NCBI GenBank assembly: GCA_934177025.1
Contig: CAKPPA010000023.1
Span: 1 to 12,006 of the forward strand
Reading direction: 5' to 3'
Length of the DNA stretch: 12,006 nucleotides
Source of the DNA: an uncultured Clostridia bacterium
GTDB lineage: Bacteria > Bacillota > Clostridia > Christensenellales > CAG-314
This document shows, one piece after another, positions 1 to 7,228 of the stretch. The stretch's first letter is position 1; every line of letters begins with the position of its first letter. Position numbers and translations under genes: made by a program. The notes under the pieces were generated by a model. It was not told the DNA's origin. It did no database searches and saw only the letters and a list, made by a program, of their open reading frames with translations.

Positions 1-3000
1 GGATGGCACTTGCTATGGGGCGGTTCGGCTACCATGAGGACGGCAATTACTACAATTTGATTGACGACGGAAGCGGTTACGGCGACTACCTTGCCGCAAT
101 GAAAACGTACATCGAAAACACTTATGCCAAAAACAACGGACAACTGCACTTCGCAAAAGCAACCGAATGGCATCGTGCCATTGTTGCGATTACGGCGTTG
201 GGCGGCGATCCGACGAATTTCGGCACTTACAACGGGCAACCGATTAATCTTGTGGCGGACGGCTGCTACAACAACGTGTTAAGGGAAGGCCCTGGCACGC
301 AAGGAATCAACGGTTGGATTTGGGGCTTGATTGCAATGGACACCGGTGCGTACAGCGTGCCGTCCGATGCAAAATACACGCGTGACACCTTTATTACCGA
401 AATTTTGAAAATGCAATTGACGGACGGCGTCAACGGAAACGCTTACGGCGGTTGGGTGCTTGGCGGCTACGGCTCGCATTCGGACGTGGATATAACGGCA
501 ATGGCAATTCAGGCATTGGCTCCGTACTACAACAGCGAAAAGGTGTACCGTTACACCAACGAAAACAGCAAAAAGGAAGTGGAAAAAACGGTACGTCAAT
601 GCGTGGACGAAGCGTTGGATCGGTTAGGTGCAATGCAAAACTCCGCAGGGGGCTTCTCTTCGTGGAACACCGACAACGTGGAAAGCATTTCGCAAGTCGT
701 GGTGGCACTTTGCTCGTTGGGCATCGATCCGGCGAAGGACGCGCGTTTTGTTACGTCGAGCGGCAAAACTTTACTCGACGGCATGATGCAATTTGCGCTG
801 AAGGACGGCGGCTTCTGCCACGTGTTGAATTCGGCGTGGAATTCCATGGCAACGGATCAGGCAACGTACGCCTTGGTTGCCTACTGGCGATTTGAAAACG
901 GCTTGCGTGCGTTGTACGACACGCGCGAAGCCATGACCGACGAAACGAAAACGGCAGTGAAAGCGGCAACCGACGCAATCAATGCGGCAAACGATCCGTC
1001 GGCGGAAAACTACAAAGCACAACTGAAAAATGCGTTAACGCTGTTCCGCAACGTTTCCGAAAGCGAACGACGTTACGTAAGGAATTATGCGGCACTTGCT
1101 GCGGCAATCGACCTTGTCGGCGGGGAAGCGGAGTTGGATACGGACACAGCGTACGCAGTTTCGATTTCCGTCACCAAAAACCCGACCAAAATGAAGTACT
1201 ACTTGGACGAAACGTTCGATGCTACAGGCATGGAAGTTTCGGTGAAGTTTAGCGACAACACCTCGCAAACGATTACGGACTACGTAGTTTCTGCAGGGGA
1301 GTTGAGCCTTGGGGAAAACAAAATTTACATTACGTACGGCATTTTAAAAACCTTCGTCACGGTGGAAGGGGCGGAACGCATGCCTTGGGAAGGCGAAGGT
1401 ACGGCGGAGGATCCGTTCCTTATCGAATCGCCGGACGATTTGGTGGATTTGTTCCGATACATTGCGGACAAACGCATCGACACCACGGGCAAGCATTTCC
1501 GTATGACGCGTGACGTAAACATGAAAAACGTTGCGGGTTGGCAGGGCATTGCCGCAAACGAAACGAAAGGTTTTTGCGGTCACTTCGACGGAAACGGGTT
1601 TGCCGTGTGGAATTTGAACGGCGATGCCAACGCTAGCGCGTGCGGGCTGGTCAGTCGCTTGGGCAACGGTGCCGTAATTGAAAACCTGACGATCGCAAGC
1701 GGACAAGTCGGTGGATCGTTAACCGGCGACGTCGGCGGTGTTGCGGGCAAAGTGGTGGAAAACGCAAGCGTAACGATTCGTAATTGCCACAACTATGCAA
1801 CGATTATCGGGCACTGGGGCGTCGGCGGTATCGTCGGCGGAGTGGAGCAGGCAGCAACCTTAACGGTGGACAAATGCTCCAACCACGGCGAAATTCGTGC
1901 GTCCTACACGGGCGGCGGCATTGTCGGGCAAGTCGGCCCGAACCGTTGGAAAGCAAATGCCGCAAAAGCAATTGTCACAAACTCCTACAACGTCGGCAAA
2001 ATTAACGGCAGCGGAACGTGGGGCGTCGGCGGTATTGTCGGGAGCTATCGCCTTGGCGGCAACGGACAAGTCATTCGCAACTGCTTCAATGCAGGTTCCG
2101 TCAGCGGTAGCGTAAAAGGTGCGGTGTTCGGCAGCATTGCCGAAGCGGATGTAACGCTTACGAACGTGTTTTATGCGGAAGGCTCCTGCACGGCGGTACA
2201 CGGGGAATTTACCGACGGCGGCGACGACACGGTAGGCACGGTAAACGGCACGGCAACGGAAAAGAGCGTAGAAGCAATGAAAACGGCACAGTTTGTGGCT
2301 GATTTAGGCGAAGCGTTTGCTTCCGATCGCGCGGGAATTAATGCGGGCTACCCGATTGTTGCGGGGCAAAGAGGTGTCGGCGCAGTGGAACCGGCAGTAC
2401 ACTCCAAAACGGAAATTCACACGGCGGACGAATTGAAGGCATTTGCGGATCGCGTGAACAGCGGCGAATCCTTCACCGGCAAAACCGTGTTGTTAGTGGC
2501 AAACATCGACTTGGCAAAATTTGCAAATTGGACGCCGGCAGGCAAAAACGCATCGCGTCCGTTTGACGGCGTGTTCGACGGGCAAGGTTTCGTCATTAAA
2601 AACTTAACGTCGACGCAAAACGGTTTGTTCGGCTATGCAGGCAAAAACGCCGTCATCAAAAACGTCGGTGTGGAAAGCGGCACAATCGGCAGGGACAACT
2701 TGTCGTTTATCGGGGCAATCGTCGGCTGGAGTAACGGTGCGGACGTCATCAACTGCTGGAACGGCGCAAACATTGTGTGTAGCGGCTGGAGCGGTGGCGT
2801 TGTGGGTACCGTGCGTGACGGCGGCGCAAGCATCATTCAAGGTTGCTACAACGTAGGTTCCGTCACGGGACGCAACGACGTCGTGGGCGGTATCGTCGGG
2901 CATTTGGCAACGTCGAGCATGGGCACGTCGGTAAATGTCACCCTTTCCGATTGCTACAACTTCGGCAAAATTACGGCGGAGGACTGCGCGAGCGGCATTG

Positions 3001-4229
3001 TCGGCAAAGCGCAGGACGGGCATGTCATTCGTAATTGCTACAACGCAGGCGAAGTCAAAGTAAAGGGCGACAACATTTTGGACGGTGCTGCCGGCATTGT
3101 AAGTTCGATTACGAGCGACAACACAGTAACGAACTGCTACTTCGATGCGGCATTGACGGAAAAAGGCATTTCGAACGGCTCGGACGCAACCGTCGGCAAA
3201 ACTTCGGCGGAAATGAAAACGGCGGAATTCGCAACGCTTTTAGGAACGGCATTCAAGCCGGATCGCTATGCGTTGGTAAACGGCGGCTATCCGATTTTGC
3301 GTTGGCAATCCACTTTGAAAGCGGACGCTGTGGATAACGTCATTGCAAAAATCGATGCCATCGGCAGCGTAACGGTAACGAGCGGCGACGTCATTGCCGA
3401 AGCACGCAACGCTTACGATGCGCTTTCGACCGAATTGCAAGCACTCGTTTCCAACAAGGCAGCGTTGGAACAAGCCGAAGCGGATTACCAAGCGGCATTG
3501 TTTGCACAAAAACAAGCACAGGCAAAACAGGAAATCGAAACGTACAAATCCCTTTCCGACTACCGCGCGAACGAACAGGCACAGTTGACGCAAATCATTG
3601 CGGAAGCAAAACAAGCCATCGACGCGGCAACGACGAACGATGAGGTAGATGCAGCGGTTGCGGCAGCAAAAGTCAAAGCGGACAAAGTAAAAACCAATGC
3701 ACAACTGACCGCCGAGGAGGAAGCGTTTGCGGCGAAAAAAGCACAGGCGAAAAAGGAAATCGAGGAGTTTAAATCCCTTTCCGACTACCGTGCGGACGAA
3801 CAGGCGAAGTTGACGCAAATCGTTACGGAAGCAAAACAAGCCATCGATGCGGCAACGACGAACGATGCGGTAAATGCGGCGGTTGCGGCAGCAAAAACCA
3901 AAGCGGAAGCATTGAAAACCAAAGCAGCGTTGGATCGCGAGGACGCACAAAAAGTGCAGGAAGTCATTGACGCAATCGGCGACGTTACGCTGGACAGCAA
4001 GGAAGCCATCGAAAAAGCACGGGAAGCGTACGACGCACTTCCGGAAGACGTTCGCATTTTGGTCGGTAACTTTGACAAATTGCTTTCGGCAGAGCAAACG
4101 TATGAGGAAAAGGAAACCGCGGCATTCAACCATAAGGTTGCAATGACTTGGCTTTACGCCATGATCGGCGTACTGTTCGTGGGCGGTGCGGTAACGCTAG
4201 TTGTTTTGAAACGAAAAAAATCGAAATAA
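1..4229 (+). CDS. Giant surface protein (5' partial): alpha/alpha barrel, Ig-like domain, GLUG repeats, helical stalk, C-terminal TM anchor
   Basis: The gene is cut at its 5' end. Bases 1-2 complete a TGG (Trp) codon, and W-M-A-L-A-M-G-R-F-G aligns with W-F-P-I-G-L-G-R-L-G inside the paralogue at 7229-9091, so the ATG at 3 is internal and the signal peptide lies upstream. Counting from that Met: residues 1-310 are a prenyltransferase/squalene-oxidase-repeat alpha/alpha barrel (TEWHR, QGINGWIWGL, DVDITAMAIQALAPYY); about 383-456 an Ig-like domain; about 458-790 and 800-1101 two GLUG modules rich in GGIVG and (N/G/D)C(Y/F/W)N motifs; 1110-1370 a helical stalk; 1381-1402 a membrane segment followed by KRKKSK. 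There is no LPXTG motif, so anchoring is probably by the membrane helix. The barrel is related in fold to the N-terminal domain of transcobalamin/intrinsic factor, so corrinoid binding is possible, but adhesion is equally plausible for the GLUG/stalk part. Domain edges were set by eye. Confidence 0.9.
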   Translation, partial: MALAMGRFGYHEDGNYYNLIDDGSGYGDYLAAMKTYIENTYAKNNGQLHFAKATEWHRAIVAITALGGDPTNFGTYNGQPINLVADGCYNNVLREGPGTQGINGWIWGLIAMDTGAYSVPSDAKYTRDTFITEILKMQLTDGVNGNAYGGWVLGGYGSHSDVDITAMAIQALAPYYNSEKVYRYTNENSKKEVEKTVRQCVDEALDRLGAMQNSAGGFSSWNTDNVESISQVVVALCSLGIDPAKDARFVTSSGKTLLDGMMQFALKDGGFCHVLNSAWNSMATDQATYALVAYWRFENGLRALYDTREAMTDETKTAVKAATDAINAANDPSAENYKAQLKNALTLFRNVSESERRYVRNYAALAAAIDLVGGEAELDTDTAYAVSISVTKNPTKMKYYLDETFDATGMEVSVKFSDNTSQTITDYVVSAGELSLGENKIYITYGILKTFVTVEGAERMPWEGEGTAEDPFLIESPDDLVDLFRYIADKRIDTTGKHFRMTRDVNMKNVAGWQGIAANETKGFCGHFDGNGFAVWNLNGDANASACGLVSRLGNGAVIENLTIASGQVGGSLTGDVGGVAGKVVENASVTIRNCHNYATIIGHWGVGGIVGGVEQAATLTVDKCSNHGEIRASYTGGGIVGQVGPNRWKANAAKAIVTNSYNVGKINGSGTWGVGGIVGSYRLGGNGQVIRNCFNAGSVSGSVKGAVFGSIAEADVTLTNVFYAEGSCTAVHGEFTDGGDDTVGTVNGTATEKSVEAMKTAQFVADLGEAFASDRAGINAGYPIVAGQRGVGAVEPAVHSKTEIHTADELKAFADRVNSGESFTGKTVLLVANIDLAKFANWTPAGKNASRPFDGVFDGQGFVIKNLTSTQNGLFGYAGKNAVIKNVGVESGTIGRDNLSFIGAIVGWSNGADVINCWNGANIVCSGWSGGVVGTVRDGGASIIQGCYNVGSVTGRNDVVGGIVGHLATSSMGTSVNVTLSDCYNFGKITAEDCASGIVGKAQDGHVIRNCYNAGEVKVKGDNILDGAAGIVSSITSDNTVTNCYFDAALTEKGISNGSDATVGKTSAEMKTAEFATLLGTAFKPDRYALVNGGYPILRWQSTLKADAVDNVIAKIDAIGSVTVTSGDVIAEARNAYDALSTELQALVSNKAALEQAEADYQAALFAQKQAQAKQEIETYKSLSDYRANEQAQLTQIIAEAKQAIDAATTNDEVDAAVAAAKVKADKVKTNAQLTAEEEAFAAKKAQAKKEIEEFKSLSDYRADEQAKLTQIVTEAKQAIDAATTNDAVNAAVAAAKTKAEALKTKAALDREDAQKVQEVIDAIGDVTLDSKEAIEKAREAYDALPEDVRILVGNFDKLLSAEQTYEEKETAAFNHKVAMTWLYAMIGVLFVGGAVTLVVLKRKKSK
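1374..3305 (+). repeat. Tandem GLUG modules in the surface protein
   Basis: There are two consecutive copies of about 300 residues, coding spans roughly 1374-2372 and 2400-3305. Each starts with an 'A-D-x-L' type lead-in and passes through a D-G-x-G-F/F-D-G-Q-G-F core. It then runs through several GLUG-like beta-helix rungs (GGIVG plus N-C-Y-N-x-G-x-I/V) and closes with MKTA(Q/E)F...(D/S)DR...GYPI. Such repeats usually form right-handed beta-helix-like surface structures. Divergence between the copies is high, so the duplication is old. Confidence 0.7.
3330..4109 (+). repeat. Nested A-B-B'-A' helical stalk repeats
   Basis: Two long units (3516-3719 and 3741-3944, offset 225 bp) encode nearly the same helical segment. 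It is built around EIE-x-x-KSLSDYRA-(N/D)-EQA and EAKQAIDAATTND, and about 49 of the first 64 residues are identical. They are flanked by two shorter related units, 3330-3494 and 3954-4109, that share I-(D/A)-x-IG-x-VT-(V/L) and AR-x-AYDAL motifs. The DNA of the B units contains long identical runs, which suggests recent duplication or homogenisation. The probable role is a rigid alpha-helical stalk that projects the barrel and GLUG domains away from the membrane. Confidence 0.8.
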
Positions 4230-4307
4230 AACGTTGCGTGAAAAAGGCGTAAAAACGTAAACACAACGTTGTTTTGCAGTGAAAAATTTAATATCGGTTG
4301 CAAAACT

Positions 4308-4337
4308 ACAAAAAGGGAGGGTTTCCTCCCTTTTTTG
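4308..4337 (+). terminator. Intrinsic terminator after the giant surface protein
   Basis: An 11-bp stem AAAAAGGGAGG (4310-4320) pairs with CCTCCCTTTTT (4325-4335) around a GTTT loop, and a run of six T follows (4331-4336). It lies about 80 nt after the stop at 4229 and ends the upstream transcription unit. The A-tract on the 5' side means the structure could also act on the minus strand. Confidence 0.9.
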
Positions 4338-4608
4338 TGTCGATTTTTAAAAAACAGGGGGACGCTCGAAAAACAGGGAAAAACGCTTAAAACAACAGTG
4401 TGGCAATGCTTGAAAAGTATGGGGTAGTACAAAAAACCTCTTAAAAAAGGAAAGGCGAAACATTTGCCAAAAGGCAAAAAACGCCGAAAAAACAAGGGGA
4501 GCAAGCGAAAGGGGCTTCGCAGTGGGTGCCTTAGCGGCAACAAGGCAAAAACGCCGCCAACTTCACAGAAATTTTACATTGCGTTTCCGCGTTGTTCCCT
4601 TACAAAAG
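4338..4608 (+). other. AT-rich intergenic spacer with no gene
   Basis: I see no convincing coding sequence here. The spacer holds a short imperfect tandem repeat (AAAAACAGGG...ACGCT at 4350-4366 and again at 4369-4387). It also has a small perfect hairpin, TTTGCC-AAAA-GGCAAA, at 4463-4478, with outer GGCG/CGCC pairing at 4454-4457 and 4482-4485. No T-run follows the hairpin, so it is not a terminator. It may be a regulator-binding palindrome or simply spacer. Confidence 0.5.
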
Positions 4609-4637
4609 TTGACTTTATGCCCCTGTTGTTATACAAT
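4609..4637 (+). promoter_or_regulatory. Sigma-A-type promoter of the cobalamin operon
   Basis: The -35 box is TTGACT (4609-4614) and the -10 box is TACAAT (4632-4637), separated by exactly 17 nt. Each is one base from consensus. The predicted start of transcription is near 4644, which puts the riboswitch at the extreme 5' end of the mRNA, as expected. Confidence 0.85.
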
Positions 4638-4643
4638 AACGGC

Positions 4644-4850
4644 GCAAAGGCGAAACGGTTGCCCGCAAGGGCATCAAAAGGGAACGCGGTGCGAATCCGC
4701 GATTCAGCTCACTCTACTGTATTTGGCAAATCGCTTAACAGCTACAGCCACTGACGCAAGTCGGGAAGGCAGTTAAGCGGTGCTCGAGCCATAAGTCAGG
4801 AAACCTGCCGGATAGCCTAATAGGTGTAGGCTTTTCGGTGAGGCGAGGTT
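4644..4850 (+). promoter_or_regulatory. Cobalamin (AdoCbl) riboswitch
   Basis: The conserved elements appear in the right order. There is a P2-type hairpin GCCC-GCAA-GGGC (4661-4672). AAAAGGGAACGCGGTGCGAATCC follows as the GGGAA...GGTG...AATCC core, with CGCGG/CCGCG pairing (4685-4689 with 4697-4701). Next come CTACTGTA and GCCACTG. The long arm CGCTTAAC/GTTAAGCG pairs 4732-4739 with 4772-4779. The B12 box AAGTCAGGAAACCTGCC lies at 4793-4809, and the P13-like hairpin AGCCTA/TAGGCT at 4814-4832 has an ATAGGTG loop. It binds adenosylcobalamin or a related corrinoid and lowers expression of the downstream operon when the cofactor is abundant. The outer edges are approximate. Confidence 0.95.
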
Positions 4851-4920
4851 TATGCGACGTCCGTTTTTTTGACAAAGGTATCAAGGCTTTTGCGAAAAAA
4901 ACGTCCTTCGAAAACAATCG

Positions 4921-4951
4921 GCAATCATCGGAAGAGGTGGTTGCTTTTTTT
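4921..4951 (+). terminator. Riboswitch-controlled intrinsic terminator (expression platform)
   Basis: GCAATCATC (4921-4929) pairs with GGTGGTTGC (4936-4944) over nine pairs, two of them G-T wobble, around a 6-nt loop. Seven T follow directly (4945-4951). It sits between the riboswitch aptamer and the first gene, about 110 nt after the B12 box, which fits ligand-induced premature termination. I did not find a clear antiterminator partner by eye. CCTTC near 4905 against GAAG-A-GG near 4931 is a weak candidate. Confidence 0.8.
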
Positions 4952-4976
4952 GTTGCAACGACGAAGTCGAAAAGGC

Positions 4977-5000
4977 GTCCGCCAAGGCGGACATAGGAGA
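4977..5000 (+). promoter_or_regulatory. GC hairpin next to the Shine-Dalgarno site of the first operon gene
   Basis: GTCCGCC (4977-4983) and GGCGGAC (4986-4992) form a perfect inverted repeat, realistically a 6-bp stem with a CAAG loop. It ends two bases before the SD AGGAGA (4995-5000), which lies 6 nt from the ATG at 5007. It may add translational control or protect the 5' end of the mRNA after readthrough of the terminator. The SD also fixes the start of the lipoprotein gene. Confidence 0.65.
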
Positions 5001-5006
5001 AGTAGG

Positions 5007-7112
5007 ATGAAACAAACTTGCAAAACGATTTTTATTGTCGTTATGGCAGTGGTGCTGATGCTGGGTGTTTTTGCGGCATGTAGCCCCACTCCTAACGATA
5101 AACAGGATAAATTTACTTACGCAACCAACCTGACGGACGGCATTTCCGTGGATCAGGCGGAGTATGCGTTTCGTGTCAACGTCAGTTACGGAAAGGAACT
5201 TTGTGCTCTCAACGTAACGCTCAACGGCGAAGCGGTAACGCCGACGGAAGGCACGTACACCGTGCGGCTACGCGAGGGAAAAAACGTCGTTCAAGTCACT
5301 GCCACTTGCAAAAACAAGGAGGACGTACGCACTTATCACGTGACGTTTCAGCCGTCGCAAATTGTGGTGCAGTGCGACGTGGAGCAGGCAAAACTCACGA
5401 ACGGCACGATTTCCTTTTCGGCAACGGCAACTTGCGGCGGCAAGGCGTGCGACGTAAAAGTAACCTTTGACGGAAAAACGTTGACGGAAAAGGGCGGCAA
5501 GTACACGTTTCGCCCGAAAGAGGGCGACAACGTCGTTACGGTAGCGGCAACGTACGGCGGAAAAACCGAAACCAAAACTTACACCGTTGCGGTGCGTAAG
5601 GATTTTGCGATTTCCTGCGACGTGGAGGCCGTTCCGGTGAAAAACGACGTCATTGTGTTTTCTGCAACGGCAACGTTGAACGGGGATGCTTGCAGTGTGG
5701 TGGTAAAACACAACGACGCCAAACTGACCGCGCGTGAGGACGGAACATACGCGGCAAAATTGGCGGTTGGCGAAAATCGGTTTTCGGTTATGGCGCGTTC
5801 CGGCGACTTTATGGAAACGAAAACCTATGCGGTAAACTACAAAGGGTTTGTCGTTGCGACGGATTTCGTCGACCAAACGACGACGTACGACACAATTCGG
5901 TTTCAACTTTCCGCAAAGTACGGCGACGACGCCTGCGACGTCAGCGTAACGGCGGAAAACGCCATGGTGGGCAACCCGAAAGCGGGGCAGTACGTGTTGT
6001 ACTTGCCGACAAGCGGCACCTACAACGTTGTCATCACCGCACGGAGCGGCAACGCAACGTACCAAAAAACCGTTGTTGTAAAATACGTAACCGATCCGCC
6101 GCATTTCGTAAATGTTTCGCTTGTGGACGGCAAAACCTACAAAGGCGACGTTTGCTGCTTCGATTTGGAAGTAAAGGATTCCTTAGGCGGCAAATTGGAT
6201 GACAAGGACTTAGCCTTTTTTATCGACAAAGGGCAAACGGGCAACTACGTGAAGTTGAGTAATGCCGACATTTCCTTGGTGTGGAGCGATTTGGTAAAAA
6301 CCAGTTATCGGTTCGACTTTACAAAAGGTGCGTTTCAAGGTTGTCTCAACCAAACGTTTAATTTCAAAATCGAAGCGAATTCCGTGAGCGGCAAAGCCGA
6401 AAAGGTGTTTGCAATGACCTACGTCGGGGCGGATTCGGACGGTAAAATCGGGCAAATCGTGATGTCGATCGAAGGGTTTACCATCGGCTGCGGCTATTTT
6501 ATGGAGCCGACGGCAATCGACATTTATCGCGGCGAAAACTTGGCAACGGTGCTGACGCGCACGCTGGAAAAATGCGGCTGGGAGTACACGCACACGGGTT
6601 CCGTTACGAACGGCTTTTACTTGGCTTCCATCATCGGGCTGAATTTGGACGGCAATGCCATTGCACCCGATTTACTTGCGATTTTGAAAAAGAACAATGT
6701 CGAAATTTACGACGAAAGCATTCTGAAAAACAGTGAAGGCAAGTACGAACTTTCGGAATTCAAATTTACGCACGGCTCCGGCTGGATGTACAGCGTCAAC
6801 AACGTTTACCCGAACTACGGCTTTGCGGATCACTACCCGCAGGACGGCGAAGTGGTGCGATTGCAGTTTACGGTGGCGTTAGGCAGCGACATCGGCGGCG
6901 GCAGCTCGTTGGGCGGCGGCGGCGATAACTACGACGTGGATTTCGGCGACTTTACCAAAATTTACGGAGCTTTGGTAAAAATCGAAGTCAACGAGTTTTA
7001 CGGCAAAAGTGCGGACGTTTATTACGACGTTTTAAACACGATTGCTGTTTGGAATGCGGACAAAACGCTCCTTGCGGAGCAGTTGGAAAAATTGCAAAAG
7101 GAATATTTTTAA
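5007..7112 (+). CDS. Surface lipoprotein with Ig-like repeats and C-terminal DUF4430 (transcobalamin-like beta) domain
   Basis: The ATG at 5007 has a good SD and gives a lipoprotein signal peptide: basic start, hydrophobic residues 8-22, and lipobox V-F-A-A-C with the lipidated Cys25. The mature protein should sit on the outer face of the membrane. Residues about 37-360 are four Ig/cadherin-like repeats with equivalent cysteines at 66, 148, 229 and 310, about 81 apart. A further beta-domain spans about 366-472. Residues about 482-628 are a DUF4430 domain with the hallmark HGSGWMYSVNNVYPNYG (589-605) and QDGEVVRLQFT. DUF4430 is related to the C-terminal domain of transcobalamin and intrinsic factor, which caps bound cobalamin. 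A Gly-rich linker (630-639) and a helical tail follow. It is the first gene behind the riboswitch. Corrinoid binding is inferred from fold and context, not shown. Confidence 0.9.
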   Translation: MKQTCKTIFIVVMAVVLMLGVFAACSPTPNDKQDKFTYATNLTDGISVDQAEYAFRVNVSYGKELCALNVTLNGEAVTPTEGTYTVRLREGKNVVQVTATCKNKEDVRTYHVTFQPSQIVVQCDVEQAKLTNGTISFSATATCGGKACDVKVTFDGKTLTEKGGKYTFRPKEGDNVVTVAATYGGKTETKTYTVAVRKDFAISCDVEAVPVKNDVIVFSATATLNGDACSVVVKHNDAKLTAREDGTYAAKLAVGENRFSVMARSGDFMETKTYAVNYKGFVVATDFVDQTTTYDTIRFQLSAKYGDDACDVSVTAENAMVGNPKAGQYVLYLPTSGTYNVVITARSGNATYQKTVVVKYVTDPPHFVNVSLVDGKTYKGDVCCFDLEVKDSLGGKLDDKDLAFFIDKGQTGNYVKLSNADISLVWSDLVKTSYRFDFTKGAFQGCLNQTFNFKIEANSVSGKAEKVFAMTYVGADSDGKIGQIVMSIEGFTIGCGYFMEPTAIDIYRGENLATVLTRTLEKCGWEYTHTGSVTNGFYLASIIGLNLDGNAIAPDLLAILKKNNVEIYDESILKNSEGKYELSEFKFTHGSGWMYSVNNVYPNYGFADHYPQDGEVVRLQFTVALGSDIGGGSSLGGGGDNYDVDFGDFTKIYGALVKIEVNEFYGKSADVYYDVLNTIAVWNADKTLLAEQLEKLQKEYF

Positions 7113-7228
7113 TAAACGAAAAACGTTGCGCATTGCCGAACGGGAGCGTTCAAAGGCAGGCGAACGAAAACGTTGCGGAAAAGGAGGCACTTGGCAAGCC
7201 TTCCTTACGTTCCGAAAGGAAACTACGT
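7113..7228 (+). promoter_or_regulatory. Intercistronic region with two hairpins before the barrel gene
   Basis: There is no terminator or clear promoter, so the operon continues through this gap. A strong SD-like AAGGAGG (7181-7187) is paired in a hairpin, AAGG-AGGC (7181-7188) with GCCT-T-CCTT (7198-7206). A second hairpin, TTCC-GAAA-GGAA (7210-7221), has a GNRA-type loop and contains the SD AAAGGA (7215-7220) that serves the ATG at 7229. Both structures could modulate translation of the barrel protein. Confidence 0.5.

Noticed and set aside
1374..3305. Repeat-rich region considered as a CRISPR array
   Set aside because: The repeats are degenerate at DNA level, irregular in spacing and explained by protein GLUG rungs in an open frame.
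3240..4133. Long minus-strand open frame (297 codons) opposite the stalk
   Set aside because: It mirrors the codon pattern of the repeat-rich + strand gene, is full of Cys/Phe/Arg with no recognisable domain, and lies wholly inside a convincing coding region.
4130..4229. Sortase anchor at the C-terminus of the giant protein
   Set aside because: The hydrophobic segment and basic tail fit, but no LPXTG-like motif precedes them, so a plain membrane anchor is preferred.
4154..4543. Minus-strand frame (129 codons) over the terminator region
   Set aside because: Phe/Leu/Pro low-complexity translation of A-rich DNA, crossing a strong terminator.
4464..4754. Small + strand frame (96 codons) before the lipoprotein
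   Set aside because: It runs through the promoter and the riboswitch aptamer, has a Lys/Arg-rich low-complexity start and no SD.
4869..5006. Upstream TTG extension of the lipoprotein
   Set aside because: It would begin inside the riboswitch expression platform, add an Arg-rich segment before the signal peptide, and ignore the good SD before the ATG at 5007.
5268..6104. Minus-strand open frame (278 codons) opposite the lipoprotein
   Set aside because: It is a shadow of the + strand gene: atypical Arg/His/Cys-rich composition, no SD, no domain.
7049..7228. Upstream ATG extension of the barrel protein
   Set aside because: It overlaps the end of the lipoprotein gene and places 60 unrelated residues before a clean signal peptide.
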